The notes: generated by a model not told the origin, from the sequence alone. A stretch of DNA of 64,000 nucleotides from Luteibacter jiangsuensis (GCF_011742555.1 NZ_JAAQQR010000012.1:56046-120045); one strand, 5' to 3'. Shown: positions 49,499 through 59,006, counted from the first letter of the stretch. Numbers and translations: made by a program.

Positions 49499-50074
49499 TC
49501 AGAATTTCACGGGATCCATGATGGCGTCGAGATTGAGGCCATCGCAAAGCTCGAGGAAATCGTCGCGCAGCGCGGCGATGTGCGTTTCCGCGGGAATGCC
49601 GATGGTGATCTGCGCCTGGAACATCTCGGCACCGGTCTGCATGGCCTGGTACCGCATGGACGAAAGCTGTTCCACGCTGATGTCGCGGCGGGAGAAGAAT
49701 TCGATGATCTTCACCAGAATGCCGGGCCGATCGGCGGCGATGACTTCCACCAGGTAGGGAAGAAGGTGTGCGGTGGGTTCGCGCGGCGTGGTGCGGTAGT
49801 GCACGATCTGCAGTTCTTCGTCGCGCCCGAGCTTGCCCAGCGAGGTTTCGAGCTTGGCTACGGCGTCCCAGGCGCCCACCGCCAGCAGCATGACGGACGT
49901 GTCGTTGCCGATGGTGGACACACGGGCGTCGGCGAGGTTGCAACCGGAGTCCGCGATGCGCTTGGCAAGCGCCAGGATCGGCGCGCGATGCGCCGGCGAC
50001 AGCGTCGAAATCAGGAGCTGGTTGTCGGTGGCGGCGTTGCGTGCTGCAGAACGATTCAAGGCGGGTTTACCCAT
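49499..50074 (-). CDS. gcvR: ACT-domain protein, glycine cleavage regulator GcvR-like
   Basis: A 191-residue protein with two ACT domains: about 17-90 (LISTLSPAHRAPILALAKRIADSGCNLADARVSTIG) and about 105-180 (LVEVIAADRPGILVKIIEFFSRRDISVEQLSS). GcvR in E. coli represses the glycine-cleavage genes through GcvA; here the same neighbour order (gcvR-bcp divergent from dapA-bamC) supports the name. The ATG at 50074 (MGKPALN) is preferred; nine upstream residues in frame are not conserved-looking. Confidence 0.85.
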   Translation of the reverse strand: MGKPALNRSAARNAATDNQLLISTLSPAHRAPILALAKRIADSGCNLADARVSTIGNDTSVMLLAVGAWDAVAKLETSLGKLGRDEELQIVHYRTTPREPTAHLLPYLVEVIAADRPGILVKIIEFFSRRDISVEQLSSMRYQAMQTGAEMFQAQITIGIPAETHIAALRDDFLELCDGLNLDAIMDPVKF

Positions 50075-50205
50075 GGCGCGTCCCGCGGGGCGCGGAACCA
50101 ACGCTTTGGGGGCAGCTTACTTGCCCGCGTCGCACGCTAGCAAGACACGCCTGGCTTCCCGGCCGCCGCAGCGCCGAATGGACGCGCCGGAACGGCCCCG
50201 GTAAC

Positions 50206-51132
50206 ATGCGAAGGGCTGATGACACAACGGGTTTGGCCTTGGATATCTCAGGAAGCATCACCGCGCTGGCGACACCTTTCGCCGCCGACGGATCCCTCGA
50301 TCTGACCGCCTTCGCGCGCCTGCTCGACCAGCAGCTGGCCGGCGGTACGCAGGCCGTGGTCGTGGCGGGCTCCACGGGTGAATCGCACTTCCTGGAGCAC
50401 GACGAATACGAGCGCCTGCTCAGCTTCGCCGTGAAGCATGTGAACGGCCGCATTCCGGTCATCGCCGGCACCGGCGAAGCGGGCACGGCGAAAACCATCG
50501 CAACCACCCGCCGGGCCCGGGCCCTCGGGGCCGACGCGGCACTCGTTGTCGCACCGTTCTACGTACGCCCGACACAGGAAGGCTTGCGCCGCCACTTCCT
50601 CGCCGTGGCCGACGAGGGCGGCCTCCCCGTCATCCTCTACAACGTGCCGCCGCGCACTGGCTGCGACATCGCGCCGGAGACGGTGGCCGTGTTGCGCGAC
50701 CATCCTGGCATCGTCGGCATCAAGGAAGCCAGAGGCGATGCGGAGCGCATCCATGCCATCGCGGAACTTATCCGTGCCGATTTCGTCTACCTCAGCGGCG
50801 ACGACGGTACGGCTCCCGAAGCCATGCTGGCCGGCGCCGCGGGGACCATCTCCGTCGTGTCCAATCTCGTGCCGGAAGCCTTCCGGGCTCTCTGCGACGC
50901 CGCCCGTGCCGGCGACGCGGGGCGCACCAGGGACGCCGCGACGCGACTTGCCCCACTGGTGGATGCTCTCAATTGCGCGCCCAACCCCATCCCCGTCAAG
51001 GCCGGTCTGGCCGCGCTGGGGCTGGGCCTGGCGGCTCCGCGGCTACCCCTGGTGGCGTTGGAGCCGGGTCCGGCGCTGACACGGCTACGCGAAACCCTTG
51101 CGGCTCTGGCACCATTGGCGTCTGCCGCCTGA
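50206..51132 (+). CDS. dapA: 4-hydroxy-tetrahydrodipicolinate synthase
   Basis: A 308-residue TIM-barrel aldolase that condenses pyruvate with aspartate semialdehyde for lysine and diaminopimelate. Motifs are GSITALATPFAADGSLD, VVAGSTGESHFLEHDEYERLL, the catalytic tyrosine in VILYNVPPRTGCDI, and the Schiff-base lysine in GIVGIKEARGD. The start is uncertain: ATG 50206 has no clear ribosome site, and a TTG at 50239 (then MDISGSITAL) would match the family better. The next gene, bamC-like, follows by 20 bp as in E. coli. Confidence 0.93.
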   Translation: MRRADDTTGLALDISGSITALATPFAADGSLDLTAFARLLDQQLAGGTQAVVVAGSTGESHFLEHDEYERLLSFAVKHVNGRIPVIAGTGEAGTAKTIATTRRARALGADAALVVAPFYVRPTQEGLRRHFLAVADEGGLPVILYNVPPRTGCDIAPETVAVLRDHPGIVGIKEARGDAERIHAIAELIRADFVYLSGDDGTAPEAMLAGAAGTISVVSNLVPEAFRALCDAARAGDAGRTRDAATRLAPLVDALNCAPNPIPVKAGLAALGLGLAAPRLPLVALEPGPALTRLRETLAALAPLASAA

Positions 51133-51152
51133 AGCTCAACAACGGAACTCAC

Positions 51153-51740
51153 ATGAAGAAAACCTCGTACGCGCTGGTCGTCCCGGCACTGCTCCTCTCC
51201 GTCCTGGTCGTTTCCGGTTGCGGCGCGTTCCGCTCCAAGAAGGATTGGGAAAGGGCCCAGCAGGAAGCTCCGTTGGAGATCCCGCCGGGTCTCGACACCC
51301 CGTCGACCAGCGCCGCCCTCGTCATTCCGGACGTGGGGTCGGGCGCCCAGGCTGCCGCGGCCAACCAGGCAGCCCCGGTTTCGGACGGCTTCATCCTTGC
51401 CGACGACGCCGACGCCGCTTATCGCCGCATCGGCGAGCTCCTGAGCGTGGGCGATCTCGGCAAGGTCACGTCGCACGACGATGCCACGCACACCTACCAG
51501 ATCGCCGTGAACCGCGGTAAGCCGGAGGGTCGTCCGGGCTTCTTCCGTCGCATGTTCGGTGGCGGTAAGAACGCCGACCAGGATGCCAAGGACGCGCCGG
51601 CTTCGGCGGCCGGTGCCGCACACACGGTGCAGCTGGCCGTCACCTCCAGCGGTACCGGCAGCGAAGTCCGCGCCCAGGGCGATGCCGACGGCGTCAGGCG
51701 TGTCATCGACGCGCTGAAGTCGCGGATGGGCAGCAAGTAA
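51153..51740 (+). CDS. bamC: BamC-like outer-membrane lipoprotein
   Basis: A 195-residue lipoprotein with a signal peptide and lipobox VVSGCGAF (Cys23). The mature start FRSKKDWERAQQEAPLEIPPGLDTP is the unstructured BamC/NlpB type, which binds BamD; a beta-rich region (about 88-190) resembles its N-terminal helix-grip domain. It is shorter than E. coli BamC, which has a second globular domain. Its place behind dapA is the classic dapA-nlpB pair. A terminator follows. Confidence 0.8.
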   Translation: MKKTSYALVVPALLLSVLVVSGCGAFRSKKDWERAQQEAPLEIPPGLDTPSTSAALVIPDVGSGAQAAAANQAAPVSDGFILADDADAAYRRIGELLSVGDLGKVTSHDDATHTYQIAVNRGKPEGRPGFFRRMFGGGKNADQDAKDAPASAAGAAHTVQLAVTSSGTGSEVRAQGDADGVRRVIDALKSRMGSK

Positions 51741-51763
51741 AACCAGCGCCTTCGTCGAGTCCC

Positions 51764-51794
51764 AGAACGCCGCCCCCTGGGCGGCGTTCTTTTT
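51764..51794 (+). terminator. intrinsic terminator after bamC
   Basis: Stem AGAACGCCGCC with GGCGGCGTTCT (51764-51774 and 51780-51790), five-base loop, then five T residues. Confidence 0.93.
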
Positions 51795-51989
51795 GCTTCC
51801 TTGGCGGCGCAGTCGGGCGAAGCATGCCGAATCGACTCGTTGGCGCCTACGACTTAATGTCGATGGATGTTTGCCATGCGCCCTGCAAGACTGGGAAACA
51901 AGTGACGCGCTCGATCAGGAACGGATCGTTTCGCGAACAACGCGGGTAGCAGGACGAGGGCGGGCAACTGACACACGGAGAGTGTCGAC

Positions 51990-52952
51990 ATGAAGTATCT
52001 GAGCGGCAGCCGAATGCAACGGATTGCTCTGGGCGCGATGTTCGCTCTGGTGGTCGCATGTGCGGGCCAGACCCCGCGTCAGGGCGGCGGCTTGGAGGCG
52101 GATGGCGTCGTCGGGTTGGCGCAGGTACCCCGGGCGGACACGCCCGGGCCCACGGTGGCTCAGCATCTCACGGACCGCTACCAGTCCACCGCACCGAACT
52201 GCAAGAAAACCAGCACCGATCCCAACCCGCTGCCAGCAGTGCTCTGTTCCGGCATCCTGCTTCGCGCGACGAAACGTGGCGCAGGGTACTACGTGTGGAA
52301 CCCGAATCCGGGATCGAGCACGCCCAATGGCGTGCCGTTCTCGTGGCTCCGGCGGGATTCTGGCTTCTCCAGCCTCGTTTTCAATTACACAAATGGCTTC
52401 ATCATCCTCCCGGTCTTTTTCGCGGACGATCCGGCGGACGGGTACACCCAGTTGATCGTTCGTTGTGTCTTCCCTTTCGATGGCGCAACCAACAACAGGA
52501 CAGGCGGGGATCGTGACGGCTGCGGTCAGTATGGAACGCAGGCGGGGACCGGACCGTGCCAGCCCCAAGGAATCACCACGGCCGCGCAGTGGCTCGCCAA
52601 ATTCCAGAATGGCGGCCTCTACGGGAACCAATGCGGTTTCCGGTTGCTGCCGGGAACAGCGAATGCCTGGCAGGCGTTCCAGGCGCAAACGGAGATCCGG
52701 ACGGCGATGTCCTCCCGATTCGCCCTGCACAATGAAGTCATAGTGGGAACGTGGGCGCAGGACGATAGGAAGCTGCCGCTCGAGGCGTTCTTCTATATAG
52801 CCGGCGGCTTGGCCGAAGCGAAGGCCAACCAGGTCGATTTCAAAACCCGGACGGGGCGCTGGGTACCCGTGATCAACATCAAGCTGCCGACGACGCCGGG
52901 CGGTGCGGCGACTTTCACCTTCAATATGGCCGACCAGGGAATCCAGCAGTGA
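51990..52952 (+). CDS. HvnA-like protein, lipoprotein-type signal
   Basis: A 320-residue paralogue of the two large HvnA-like proteins, without the beta modules. A hydrophobic leader ends ALVVACAGQ, which fits a lipobox (Cys24), or else a normal signal peptide. The domain is about 55-320: RYQSTAPNCKKTS, AVLCSGILLRAT, YYVWNPNPGSS, WLRRDSGFS, VRCVFPFDGATNNR, CQPQGITTAAQWL, NEVIVGTWAQD, LPLEAFFY, GRWVPVIN. It therefore resembles annotated halovibrin HvnA; activity cannot be shown. GGAG precedes ATG 51990 by nine bases. It stands alone downstream of the bamC terminator. Confidence 0.75.
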   Translation: MKYLSGSRMQRIALGAMFALVVACAGQTPRQGGGLEADGVVGLAQVPRADTPGPTVAQHLTDRYQSTAPNCKKTSTDPNPLPAVLCSGILLRATKRGAGYYVWNPNPGSSTPNGVPFSWLRRDSGFSSLVFNYTNGFIILPVFFADDPADGYTQLIVRCVFPFDGATNNRTGGDRDGCGQYGTQAGTGPCQPQGITTAAQWLAKFQNGGLYGNQCGFRLLPGTANAWQAFQAQTEIRTAMSSRFALHNEVIVGTWAQDDRKLPLEAFFYIAGGLAEAKANQVDFKTRTGRWVPVINIKLPTTPGGAATFTFNMADQGIQQ

Positions 52953-52997
52953 GAGAGGGGAAGCACCGCCGGAATCGACGGTGCCTGCAACGACGCC

Positions 52998-53321
52998 TCA
53001 GCGTTCGAGCAGGTCCAGCTTGCCGGGCTTGCCTTCCCATTCCTTGGCATCGGGAAGGCCGTCTTTCCGCTCCGTGATGACCGGCCATGCCTTCGAGAGC
53101 TCTGCGTTGAGCTCGACGAACGTTTCCTGTCCGGCGGGGACGTCGTCCTCGGGATAGATGGCGTTGATCGGGCATTCCGGCTCGCAGAGCGTGCAGTCGA
53201 TGCACTCGTCCGGATTGATCACGAGGAAGTTCGGGCCCTCGTGGAAAGCATCCACGGGACAGACCTCGACGCAGTCCGTGTACTTGCACTTGATGCAGTT
53301 GTCGGTAACGACAAAGGTCAT
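52998..53321 (-). CDS. fdxA: 7Fe ferredoxin FdxA
   Basis: A 107-residue ferredoxin with one 3Fe-4S and one 4Fe-4S site: [14 protein letters not shown] and [12 protein letters not shown]. Family members usually continue ...CPVDCF, where the last cysteine is free; here it is Ala (CPVDAF), which should leave both clusters intact. The C-terminal helix region ([18 protein letters not shown]) is that of the Azotobacter-type FdI. It transfers electrons in the cytoplasm; partners are unknown. Confidence 0.95.
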   Translation of the reverse strand: MTFVVTDNCIKCKYTDCVEVCPVDAFHEGPNFLVINPDECIDCTLCEPECPINAIYPEDDVPAGQETFVELNAELSKAWPVITERKDGLPDAKEWEGKPGKLDLLER

Positions 53322-53348
53322 GCGAACGGTTCGGCGCCGGAAGGAAAG

Positions 53349-53424
53349 TGGCGCTCCCTACGAGGTTCGAACTCGTGTTCCCGCCTTGAGAGGGCGGTGT
53401 CCTGGACCACTAGACGAAGGGAGC
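53349..53424 (-). tRNA. tRNA-Glu (anticodon CTC)
   Basis: The minus strand folds as a 76-nt tRNA: acceptor GCTCCCT with AGGGAGC, discriminator G and encoded CCA, anticodon stem CCGCC/GGCGG around CTCTCAA giving anticodon CTC, and T-loop GTTCGAA. It reads GAG codons, the common glutamate codon in this GC-rich genome. Confidence 0.95.
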
Positions 53425-53452
53425 GGGTCGTACCGGAAGTACGAAGCGCGCT

Positions 53453-53480
53453 AGTATAGCCGAATTCGTACGGCCGGCAA
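53453..53480 (-). promoter_or_regulatory. promoter of tRNA-Glu
   Basis: On the minus strand: -35 TTGCCG (53475-53480), 16-bp spacer, -10 TATACT (53453-53458), about 29 bp before the tRNA 5' end. GC-rich bases directly follow the -10, as in stringent promoters. Confidence 0.7.
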
Positions 53481-53604
53481 CGGGTTTGCCTGCCGCTCGT
53501 CGAACCGGGTCGAATTCGTTACATTTGGCCCATTCATCCCGACCGGCAGCCGGTGGGGGCAGCCACTTGAAGGGCGCCGGGGCGCCCGCCAGGACTTCGA
53601 CCGC

Positions 53605-54966
53605 TTGAATTCCGATACCAGGAGTGACGTTTCGCCGGTACTGCGCATCATCCCGCGCGACCAGCACTCCATTTCCCGCAAGAACATCAGCAAGGCCGCG
53701 TTGCGCGTGCTGTACCGCCTGCACGACGCGGGCTTTGCGGCGTACCTCGTCGGCGGCGCCGTGCGCGACCTGCTGCTGGGTGGGCATCCGAAGGATTTCG
53801 ACGTCGCGACCGACGCCACGCCGGATGAAGTGAAGAGCCTCTTCCGCAACTGCCGGCTCATCGGCCGCCGGTTCCGGCTGGCGCACGTGGTGTTCGGCCC
53901 TGAAATCATCGAGGTGGCCACCTTCCGCGGCACCGGCGAAGAGGGCGGCGAAGGCGACCGCCATATCGTCGACGGACGGATCGTTCGCGACAACATATGG
54001 GGCACCATCGAGGAAGACGCCGTGCGTCGCGACTTCCGGGTGAACGCCCTGTATTACGACATCTCCGACTTCAGCGTGCGCGACTACGTGGGCGGCATGC
54101 GCGACCTCGAAGACCGCACCATGCGCCTCATCGGCGATCCCGAGCAGCGTTATCGCGAAGATCCCGTGCGCATGCTCCGTGCCGCGCGCCTCGCGGCGAA
54201 GCTAAATTTCACCATCGATCCGGCCGCCGCCGCACCGTTCGCGTCGCTCGGGCACCTCCTTGGCGAGGCCGCGCCGGCTCGCCTCTTCGACGAGTCGCTG
54301 AAGCTTTTCCTGGCCGGCCATGGCCTGAAAAGCTTCAAGATGCTCGAGGCCTGTGGCCTCCTGAAATTCCTTTTCCCGGCCACCGCTCGTGCACTGGAGC
54401 GCGGGGACAACGCGCTGCGTGCGCTCGTCGAGCAGGGGCTCGCCAACACCGACGCCCGCATCGCCGAAGGCAAGTCGGTGACACCCGCGTTCCTGTACGC
54501 CGTGCTTCTCTGGGGCGAGGTACGCGACCAGGCGCAGGGCTGGATCGCACAGGGCTATGACGACAACGAGGCATGGCAGCGCGCCGCCGTGCACGTGGTG
54601 GGCGAACAATGCCAGCGCGTAGCCATCCCTCGCCGGTTCACCTTCACCATGGAAGAAATCTGGGCATTGCAGCCGCGCTTCGAGCAGATCCATCGCAAGC
54701 GCGTGTTCCGTCTGATGTCGCATCCGCGTTTCCGCGCCGCCTTCGACTTCCTGCTGCTTCGCGCCCACGAGTCGCCGCGCATGCGCGAGTTGGGCGAGTG
54801 GTGGGCGCATGCCCAACAGCTTCCGCCGGAGATGCTGGCCGCGGCGCTGGGCGGTGGCGGTGTGCCCCCGCACGAGCCGTCCGCGGCTTCGGGTGCGCCG
54901 GCGAGAAAGCGCCGCCGCCGGCGCAAGCCGGTCGGACGCGGCAAGGGCGATTCGGGCGGCACGTGA
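53605..54966 (+). CDS. pcnB: poly(A) polymerase I
   Basis: A 453-residue class II nucleotidyltransferase that adds poly(A) tails to RNA for decay. YLVGGAVRDLLLGGHPKDFDVATDATPDEV carries the catalytic loop; RRDFRVNALYYDI, RFREDP-like RYREDPVRMLRAARLAAKLNF follow. The C-terminus is strongly basic (KRRRRRKPVGRGKG), typical of PcnB rather than CCA-adding enzyme. It begins with TTG at 53605 (AGGA 12 bp upstream) because no in-frame ATG is available. Its stop overlaps folK by four bases. Confidence 0.94.
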   Translation: MNSDTRSDVSPVLRIIPRDQHSISRKNISKAALRVLYRLHDAGFAAYLVGGAVRDLLLGGHPKDFDVATDATPDEVKSLFRNCRLIGRRFRLAHVVFGPEIIEVATFRGTGEEGGEGDRHIVDGRIVRDNIWGTIEEDAVRRDFRVNALYYDISDFSVRDYVGGMRDLEDRTMRLIGDPEQRYREDPVRMLRAARLAAKLNFTIDPAAAAPFASLGHLLGEAAPARLFDESLKLFLAGHGLKSFKMLEACGLLKFLFPATARALERGDNALRALVEQGLANTDARIAEGKSVTPAFLYAVLLWGEVRDQAQGWIAQGYDDNEAWQRAAVHVVGEQCQRVAIPRRFTFTMEEIWALQPRFEQIHRKRVFRLMSHPRFRAAFDFLLLRAHESPRMRELGEWWAHAQQLPPEMLAAALGGGGVPPHEPSAASGAPARKRRRRRKPVGRGKGDSGGT

Positions 54967-55448
54967 TCGCCCGCGCCTTCATCGGCCTGGGCGGCAATCT
55001 CGGCGACGCGCGGCAGACCCTGGAAGCGGCCATGACCCGGCTGGCGAACCATCCGGACCTGGTGCTGACGGGGCGCTCTGCCTTCTACCGGACAGCCCCC
55101 TGGGGCGTGCTGGACCAGCCGGACTTCGTGAACGCGGCCGTTTCGGTCGATACGGCGCTGCCACCGCACGCGTTGCTCGACGTGCTGCTGGAGACCGAGC
55201 GTGCCTTTGGCCGGGTGCGCGACGGTGAGCGGTGGGGGCCGCGCACGCTGGATCTCGATCTTCTCCTCCATGGGGCGACGGTTGTCCATGACGAGCGTCT
55301 GGAACTCCCGCATCCACGCATGGCCGAGCGCGCCTTCGTGCTCCTGCCACTGGCCGACATCGATCCCTCGCTCGAGATTCCCGGGCAAGGCCGCGTCGCG
55401 AATTTGCTGGAAACGCTTGATACACAGGGCTGCGAACGCCTTTCCTAG
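54963..55448 (+). CDS. folK: 2-amino-4-hydroxy-6-hydroxymethyldihydropteridine pyrophosphokinase
   Basis: A 161-residue HPPK that pyrophosphorylates the pterin for folate. FIGLGGNLGDARQTLEAA, YRTAPWGVLDQPDFVNAAV and RWGPRTLDLDLLLHG are conserved. It starts with GTG at 54963 overlapping the pcnB stop (GTGA), so it is translationally coupled, the standard pcnB-folK pair. Confidence 0.96.
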   Translation: MIARAFIGLGGNLGDARQTLEAAMTRLANHPDLVLTGRSAFYRTAPWGVLDQPDFVNAAVSVDTALPPHALLDVLLETERAFGRVRDGERWGPRTLDLDLLLHGATVVHDERLELPHPRMAERAFVLLPLADIDPSLEIPGQGRVANLLETLDTQGCERLS

Positions 55449-55506
55449 CCGCGACGCGACGGCGTAGCATGGGTATGCGCCAGGATGGCGCCCGACGGAA
55501 TCCCTC

Positions 55507-56592
55507 ATGGACGAGCAGGGGAATACGATCTTCGTGCAGATTCCCGCCTATCGGGATCCGGAACTGTTGCCCACGCTGGTGGACCTCGTCGACAAGGCGA
55601 GGTATCCGTCCCGGTTGCGCGTTTCGGTCTGCTGGCAGCATGACGGCAGCGAGAGCCCAGCCGACTTCGAGGCCGGGCGATTCACCCTGAGCAGCCGTAT
55701 CGTGGGCGGGCGCCTGCGTCACCGCCTTTCGCGTCGCGGTGCCGTCGTACAGCTTTTCGACCACGCCATGCACGAGTCGCTTGGCTGCGGGTGGGCGAGG
55801 GCCGTTGCGCAACAGGGGTTCGCGAGCGAGCGCTACACGCTGCAGCTGGATTCGCATCATCGCTTCGCGCGCGACTGGGATGCCAGCCTGGTGCAGATGC
55901 TGGAGGACGTTCGCTCCAAGGCTTTCCCGCGCCCCGTGCTCGTTGCCCATCCGCCTGCCTATGCGCCGGGCGATCCGGTGCCTCCTTACTGCGATCGCGG
56001 CTACCAGATCGATTTCGTGGAATTCGGAGGCCCCGGGGTGGTGCGCACCCGCTCCACGACCATCGATTCCCCCGCCGGGCGGAAGGCGCCCGTGCGTGCG
56101 CGCTTCTTCAGCGGCGGTTTCGCCTTTGCCGACGGGAGCTTCGTGTGCGACGTGCCCGCCGATCCCGATCACTACTTCAATACCGAGGAGATCACGCTGG
56201 CCGTGAGGGCTTACACGCACGGCTATGACCTTTTCCATCCGCACCGGCACGTGCTCTGGCACTACTACGGACGGCAGGGCATGCCGAGGGTGTGGGACGA
56301 CCAGGCGAAGGCGCTCGCGCGCGGCGACACGACCCTCGACGGCGCGCAGCTCGGCATGCGGGCCATGGCGGCGGCGGAAGCCGCCTTCGGCATGCACGGC
56401 GATCCGGAGCCGGTACCCTGGCTGGGCCGGCAGCGGAGCCTGGAGGACTACGAGCGTTACGCAGGCATCTGTTTCGCCCTGCGCTCGGCAACGCCCGAGG
56501 TGTTCGCACGCATCGCGCCGTCGGACGCGGACCTCGCCCTTCCGCGCGCGCAATGGGAAGCGAAACTGAAACCGGCGGCGGGGCTTCCTTGA
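55507..56592 (+). CDS. GlcNAc transferase-domain glycosyltransferase (Skp1-type, GT60-like)
   Basis: A 361-residue protein closely resembling the eukaryotic Skp1 UDP-GlcNAc:hydroxyproline transferase domain (Pfam Glyco_tran_GlcNAc). Seen are TIFVQIPAYRDPELLPTLVDL, SVCWQHD, CGWARAVAQ, LQLDSHHRFARDWD with the D-x-H metal motif (Asp115, His117), FFSGGFAFADG and HRHVLWHYYGRQ. No signal peptide. Acceptor unknown; a cytoplasmic protein or a glycan is possible. It sits in a housekeeping run between folK and panB, 58 and 39 bp away, an unusual place. Confidence 0.85.
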   Translation: MDEQGNTIFVQIPAYRDPELLPTLVDLVDKARYPSRLRVSVCWQHDGSESPADFEAGRFTLSSRIVGGRLRHRLSRRGAVVQLFDHAMHESLGCGWARAVAQQGFASERYTLQLDSHHRFARDWDASLVQMLEDVRSKAFPRPVLVAHPPAYAPGDPVPPYCDRGYQIDFVEFGGPGVVRTRSTTIDSPAGRKAPVRARFFSGGFAFADGSFVCDVPADPDHYFNTEEITLAVRAYTHGYDLFHPHRHVLWHYYGRQGMPRVWDDQAKALARGDTTLDGAQLGMRAMAAAEAAFGMHGDPEPVPWLGRQRSLEDYERYAGICFALRSATPEVFARIAPSDADLALPRAQWEAKLKPAAGLP

Positions 56593-56631
56593 GATACCGC
56601 GACTTTGGGCGGACAATTCCGGTTTCCACCC

Positions 56632-57474
56632 ATGAGGCGACAGAGCGTGTACGTCGAAAATACGAGTGCGCCGGCGCGTAAGCCGGTGACCGTGCCGGGC
56701 CTGAAGGCGATGAAAGCCGAAGGCCGGAAGATCGTGATGCTCACCGCCTACGACGCGAGTTTTGCCTCGCAACTGGAAACCGCAGGGGTCGATGTGGCCC
56801 TGGTCGGCGATTCCCTTGGCATGGTGGTGCAGGGCCGGTCCAGTACGTTGCCGGTCACGATCGATGACATGGTCTACCACACGGCGGCCGTGGCGAGGGG
56901 GCTTTCCTCCACGCTCCTGGTGGCCGACCTTCCGTTCATGAGCGACCGCGACGTGCCCGCGGCGATGGACGCCGCGGCGCGCCTCGTCGCCGAGGGCGGC
57001 GCGGCCATGGTGAAGATCGAGGGGGCTGGGCGCGTCTGCGATGTCATCGCCGCGCTCGCCGAGCGGAATATCCCTGTGTGCGCGCACCTCGGTCTCACCC
57101 CGCAGTCGGTGAACCGGCTGGGCGGCTACAAGGTGCAGGGAAAGACCGAGGAAGCCGCCATGCGGCTCCTGGAAGATGCCAGGGCTGTGGAAGCCGCCGG
57201 TGCCGATCTCCTGGTACTCGAATGCGTTCCCGCCGCCCTCGCGGCGCGCATCACGTCGGAATTGTCCATTCCCACGATCGGCATCGGTGCCGGGGTGGAC
57301 TGCGACGGCCAGGTGCTGGTGGTGTACGACCTGCTAGGGCTGACCCCGGGAAAGCGGCCTCGATTCTCCAAGGATTTCCTCGCCGGCCGTGATTCCATCC
57401 AGGCCGCCATCGCCGCTTTTGCCGGGGACGTGCGCGAGAAACGCTTCCCTGGCCCCGAACACAGCTTCACCTGA
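56632..57474 (+). CDS. panB: 3-methyl-2-oxobutanoate hydroxymethyltransferase
   Basis: A 280-residue TIM-barrel enzyme that makes ketopantoate from 2-ketoisovalerate and methylene-tetrahydrofolate. [40 protein letters not shown] and [10 protein letters not shown] are diagnostic; EC...IGIGAG follows. The start at 56632 (MRRQSVYVE) is a guess; a GTG at 56650 could also serve. It is the first gene of panB-panC-panD. Confidence 0.96.
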   Translation: MRRQSVYVENTSAPARKPVTVPGLKAMKAEGRKIVMLTAYDASFASQLETAGVDVALVGDSLGMVVQGRSSTLPVTIDDMVYHTAAVARGLSSTLLVADLPFMSDRDVPAAMDAAARLVAEGGAAMVKIEGAGRVCDVIAALAERNIPVCAHLGLTPQSVNRLGGYKVQGKTEEAAMRLLEDARAVEAAGADLLVLECVPAALAARITSELSIPTIGIGAGVDCDGQVLVVYDLLGLTPGKRPRFSKDFLAGRDSIQAAIAAFAGDVREKRFPGPEHSFT

Positions 57475-57484
57475 GGACACCAGC

Positions 57485-58330
57485 ATGCAGACCGTTACCG
57501 ATGCCGCCGCACTTCGCGCCGCGATTCGGGGCTGGCGCACCGCGGGCCAGACGGTCGGCTTCGTGCCGACCATGGGCAACCTGCACGCGGGCCACCATTC
57601 GCTGCTGAAACTGGCGCGTGCCCGTGCCGATCGCGTCGTGGCCAGCGTTTTCGTGAATCCGACGCAGTTCGGCCCCGGCGAGGACTTCGAGCGGTATCCC
57701 CGTACCCTGGCGCAGGATCAGGCGGGATTGGCGGAGGCGGGTTGCGACATCCTGTTCGCTCCCGACGTGGCCACGATGTATCCGTTCGGCCCGGCTGCCA
57801 GCGTGAGCATCCATGTGCCGGTCATCACGGATACGCTCGAAGGCGCGCATCGCCCTGGCCATTTCGACGGCGTGGCCACCGTGGTGGCGAAACTCTTCAG
57901 TCTCGTCCAGCCCGACCTGGCCGTGTTCGGGCAAAAGGACTTCCAGCAGCTCAAGGTGATCGAGCGCATGGTCCGCGACCTCTCGCTGCCGGTGAAGGTG
58001 ATGTCCGCACCGACCCTGCGGGAAGCCGACGGGCTCGCCATGAGTTCGCGCAATCAATACCTGTCGGCGCAGGAGCGGTCCCGGGCACCCTTGATCCACG
58101 CCACCCTCCTGCAGATGCGCGAGCTCTTCCAGCAGGGGCACGCGCGCCAGCCGCTGGAAGCGGCGGCCAGGTCGCGCCTGGAGCGTGGCGGCTTCGTCCC
58201 CGACTATGTGGCCATCCGCCGGGTGGAAGACCTGGCCGAGCCAGGCGCGGACGAGCGGGAGGGCCTGGTGGCCCTGGTGGCGGCCCGCTTGGGCAGCACC
58301 CGCCTCATCGACAACCTCGCGTTCGACTGA
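57485..58330 (+). CDS. panC: pantothenate synthetase
   Basis: A 281-residue ATP-dependent ligase joining pantoate and beta-alanine. [15 protein letters not shown] carries the HIGH-like motif, [21 protein letters not shown] the pantoate site, and [10 protein letters not shown] plus MSSRNQYLS (KMSKS-like) the ATP site. It is 10 bp after panB. Confidence 0.97.
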   Translation: MQTVTDAAALRAAIRGWRTAGQTVGFVPTMGNLHAGHHSLLKLARARADRVVASVFVNPTQFGPGEDFERYPRTLAQDQAGLAEAGCDILFAPDVATMYPFGPAASVSIHVPVITDTLEGAHRPGHFDGVATVVAKLFSLVQPDLAVFGQKDFQQLKVIERMVRDLSLPVKVMSAPTLREADGLAMSSRNQYLSAQERSRAPLIHATLLQMRELFQQGHARQPLEAAARSRLERGGFVPDYVAIRRVEDLAEPGADEREGLVALVAARLGSTRLIDNLAFD

Positions 58331-58426
58331 ATCCCTTCACGAACGGGGACTTGCGTTTCGGACGCGAGTCCCCCATAAAGCGCACCGACAGAGGAAGCCC
58401 ACGCGACGGATCGGGCAACCCTCCGT

Positions 58427-58432
58427 TAGAAT
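58427..58432 (+). promoter_or_regulatory. candidate -10 box for panD
   Basis: TAGAAT 36 bp before the panD ATG in the 137-bp gap behind panC. No clear -35. It would allow panD to be transcribed separately. Confidence 0.33.
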
Positions 58433-58467
58433 GGGCGTTTTGCAGTAACCCCATCCCAGAGACCGCC

Positions 58468-58848
58468 ATGCACCTCAACATGCTCAAGTGCAAGATCCAC
58501 CGGGCCACGGTGACTCACGCCGAGCTGAACTACGAAGGTTCGATCGCCATCGACGGCAACCTTCTCGACGCCGCGGGCATCCGCGAGTACGAGCAGATCC
58601 ATGCCTGGAACATCAGCAACGGCGAGCGTTTCGTGACCTACGCGCTGCGCGCGGAAGAGGGCTCGGGCATCATCTCGGTGAACGGCAGCGCGGCGCGCCG
58701 CGTGTCCGTCGGTGACCTCGTGATCATCGCCGCGTTCGTGGGTCTTTCCGAAGCGGAACTGGCGAAGTACCAGCCGGACCTCGTGTACGTGGACGCGAAC
58801 AACGTCATCACCCACACGAACCACTCCATCCCCAAGCAGGCTGCGTAA
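58468..58848 (+). CDS. panD: aspartate 1-decarboxylase
   Basis: A 126-residue pyruvoyl enzyme that makes beta-alanine from aspartate. Self-cleavage at Gly-Ser in [10 protein letters not shown] (about 24-25) forms the pyruvoyl group. [27 protein letters not shown]-like [15 protein letters not shown], and [18 protein letters not shown] [10 protein letters not shown] are all normal. It is encoded after panC with a 137-bp gap. Confidence 0.97.
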   Translation: MHLNMLKCKIHRATVTHAELNYEGSIAIDGNLLDAAGIREYEQIHAWNISNGERFVTYALRAEEGSGIISVNGSAARRVSVGDLVIIAAFVGLSEAELAKYQPDLVYVDANNVITHTNHSIPKQAA

Positions 58849-58884
58849 GTCGGGCTGAGTAAGTCGGCGGGCTTTGCCCTGCCT

Positions 58885-59006
58885 GTGAGTCGGCCGCTGT
58901 GCGGCCTGTGAACCGTAAGTAAGAGCGCTCGTGCGCGATGTGGTTCACGGTTCACGGTTCACAGCGCGCAGCGCGACTTACAGGCGGCCACAGGCCGCCG
59001 ACTCAC
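58885..59006. repeat. GTGAAC/GTGAGTC compound inverted repeat before pgi
   Basis: Outer arms GTGAGTCGGC (58885) and its complement ending at 59006; inner GTGAACCGTAAG (58908-58919) faces three GGTTCAC units (58942-58962). It shares the GTGAACCGTAAG core with the element at 21283-21366. No gene is present in the whole 58849-59095 gap. Confidence 0.6.
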
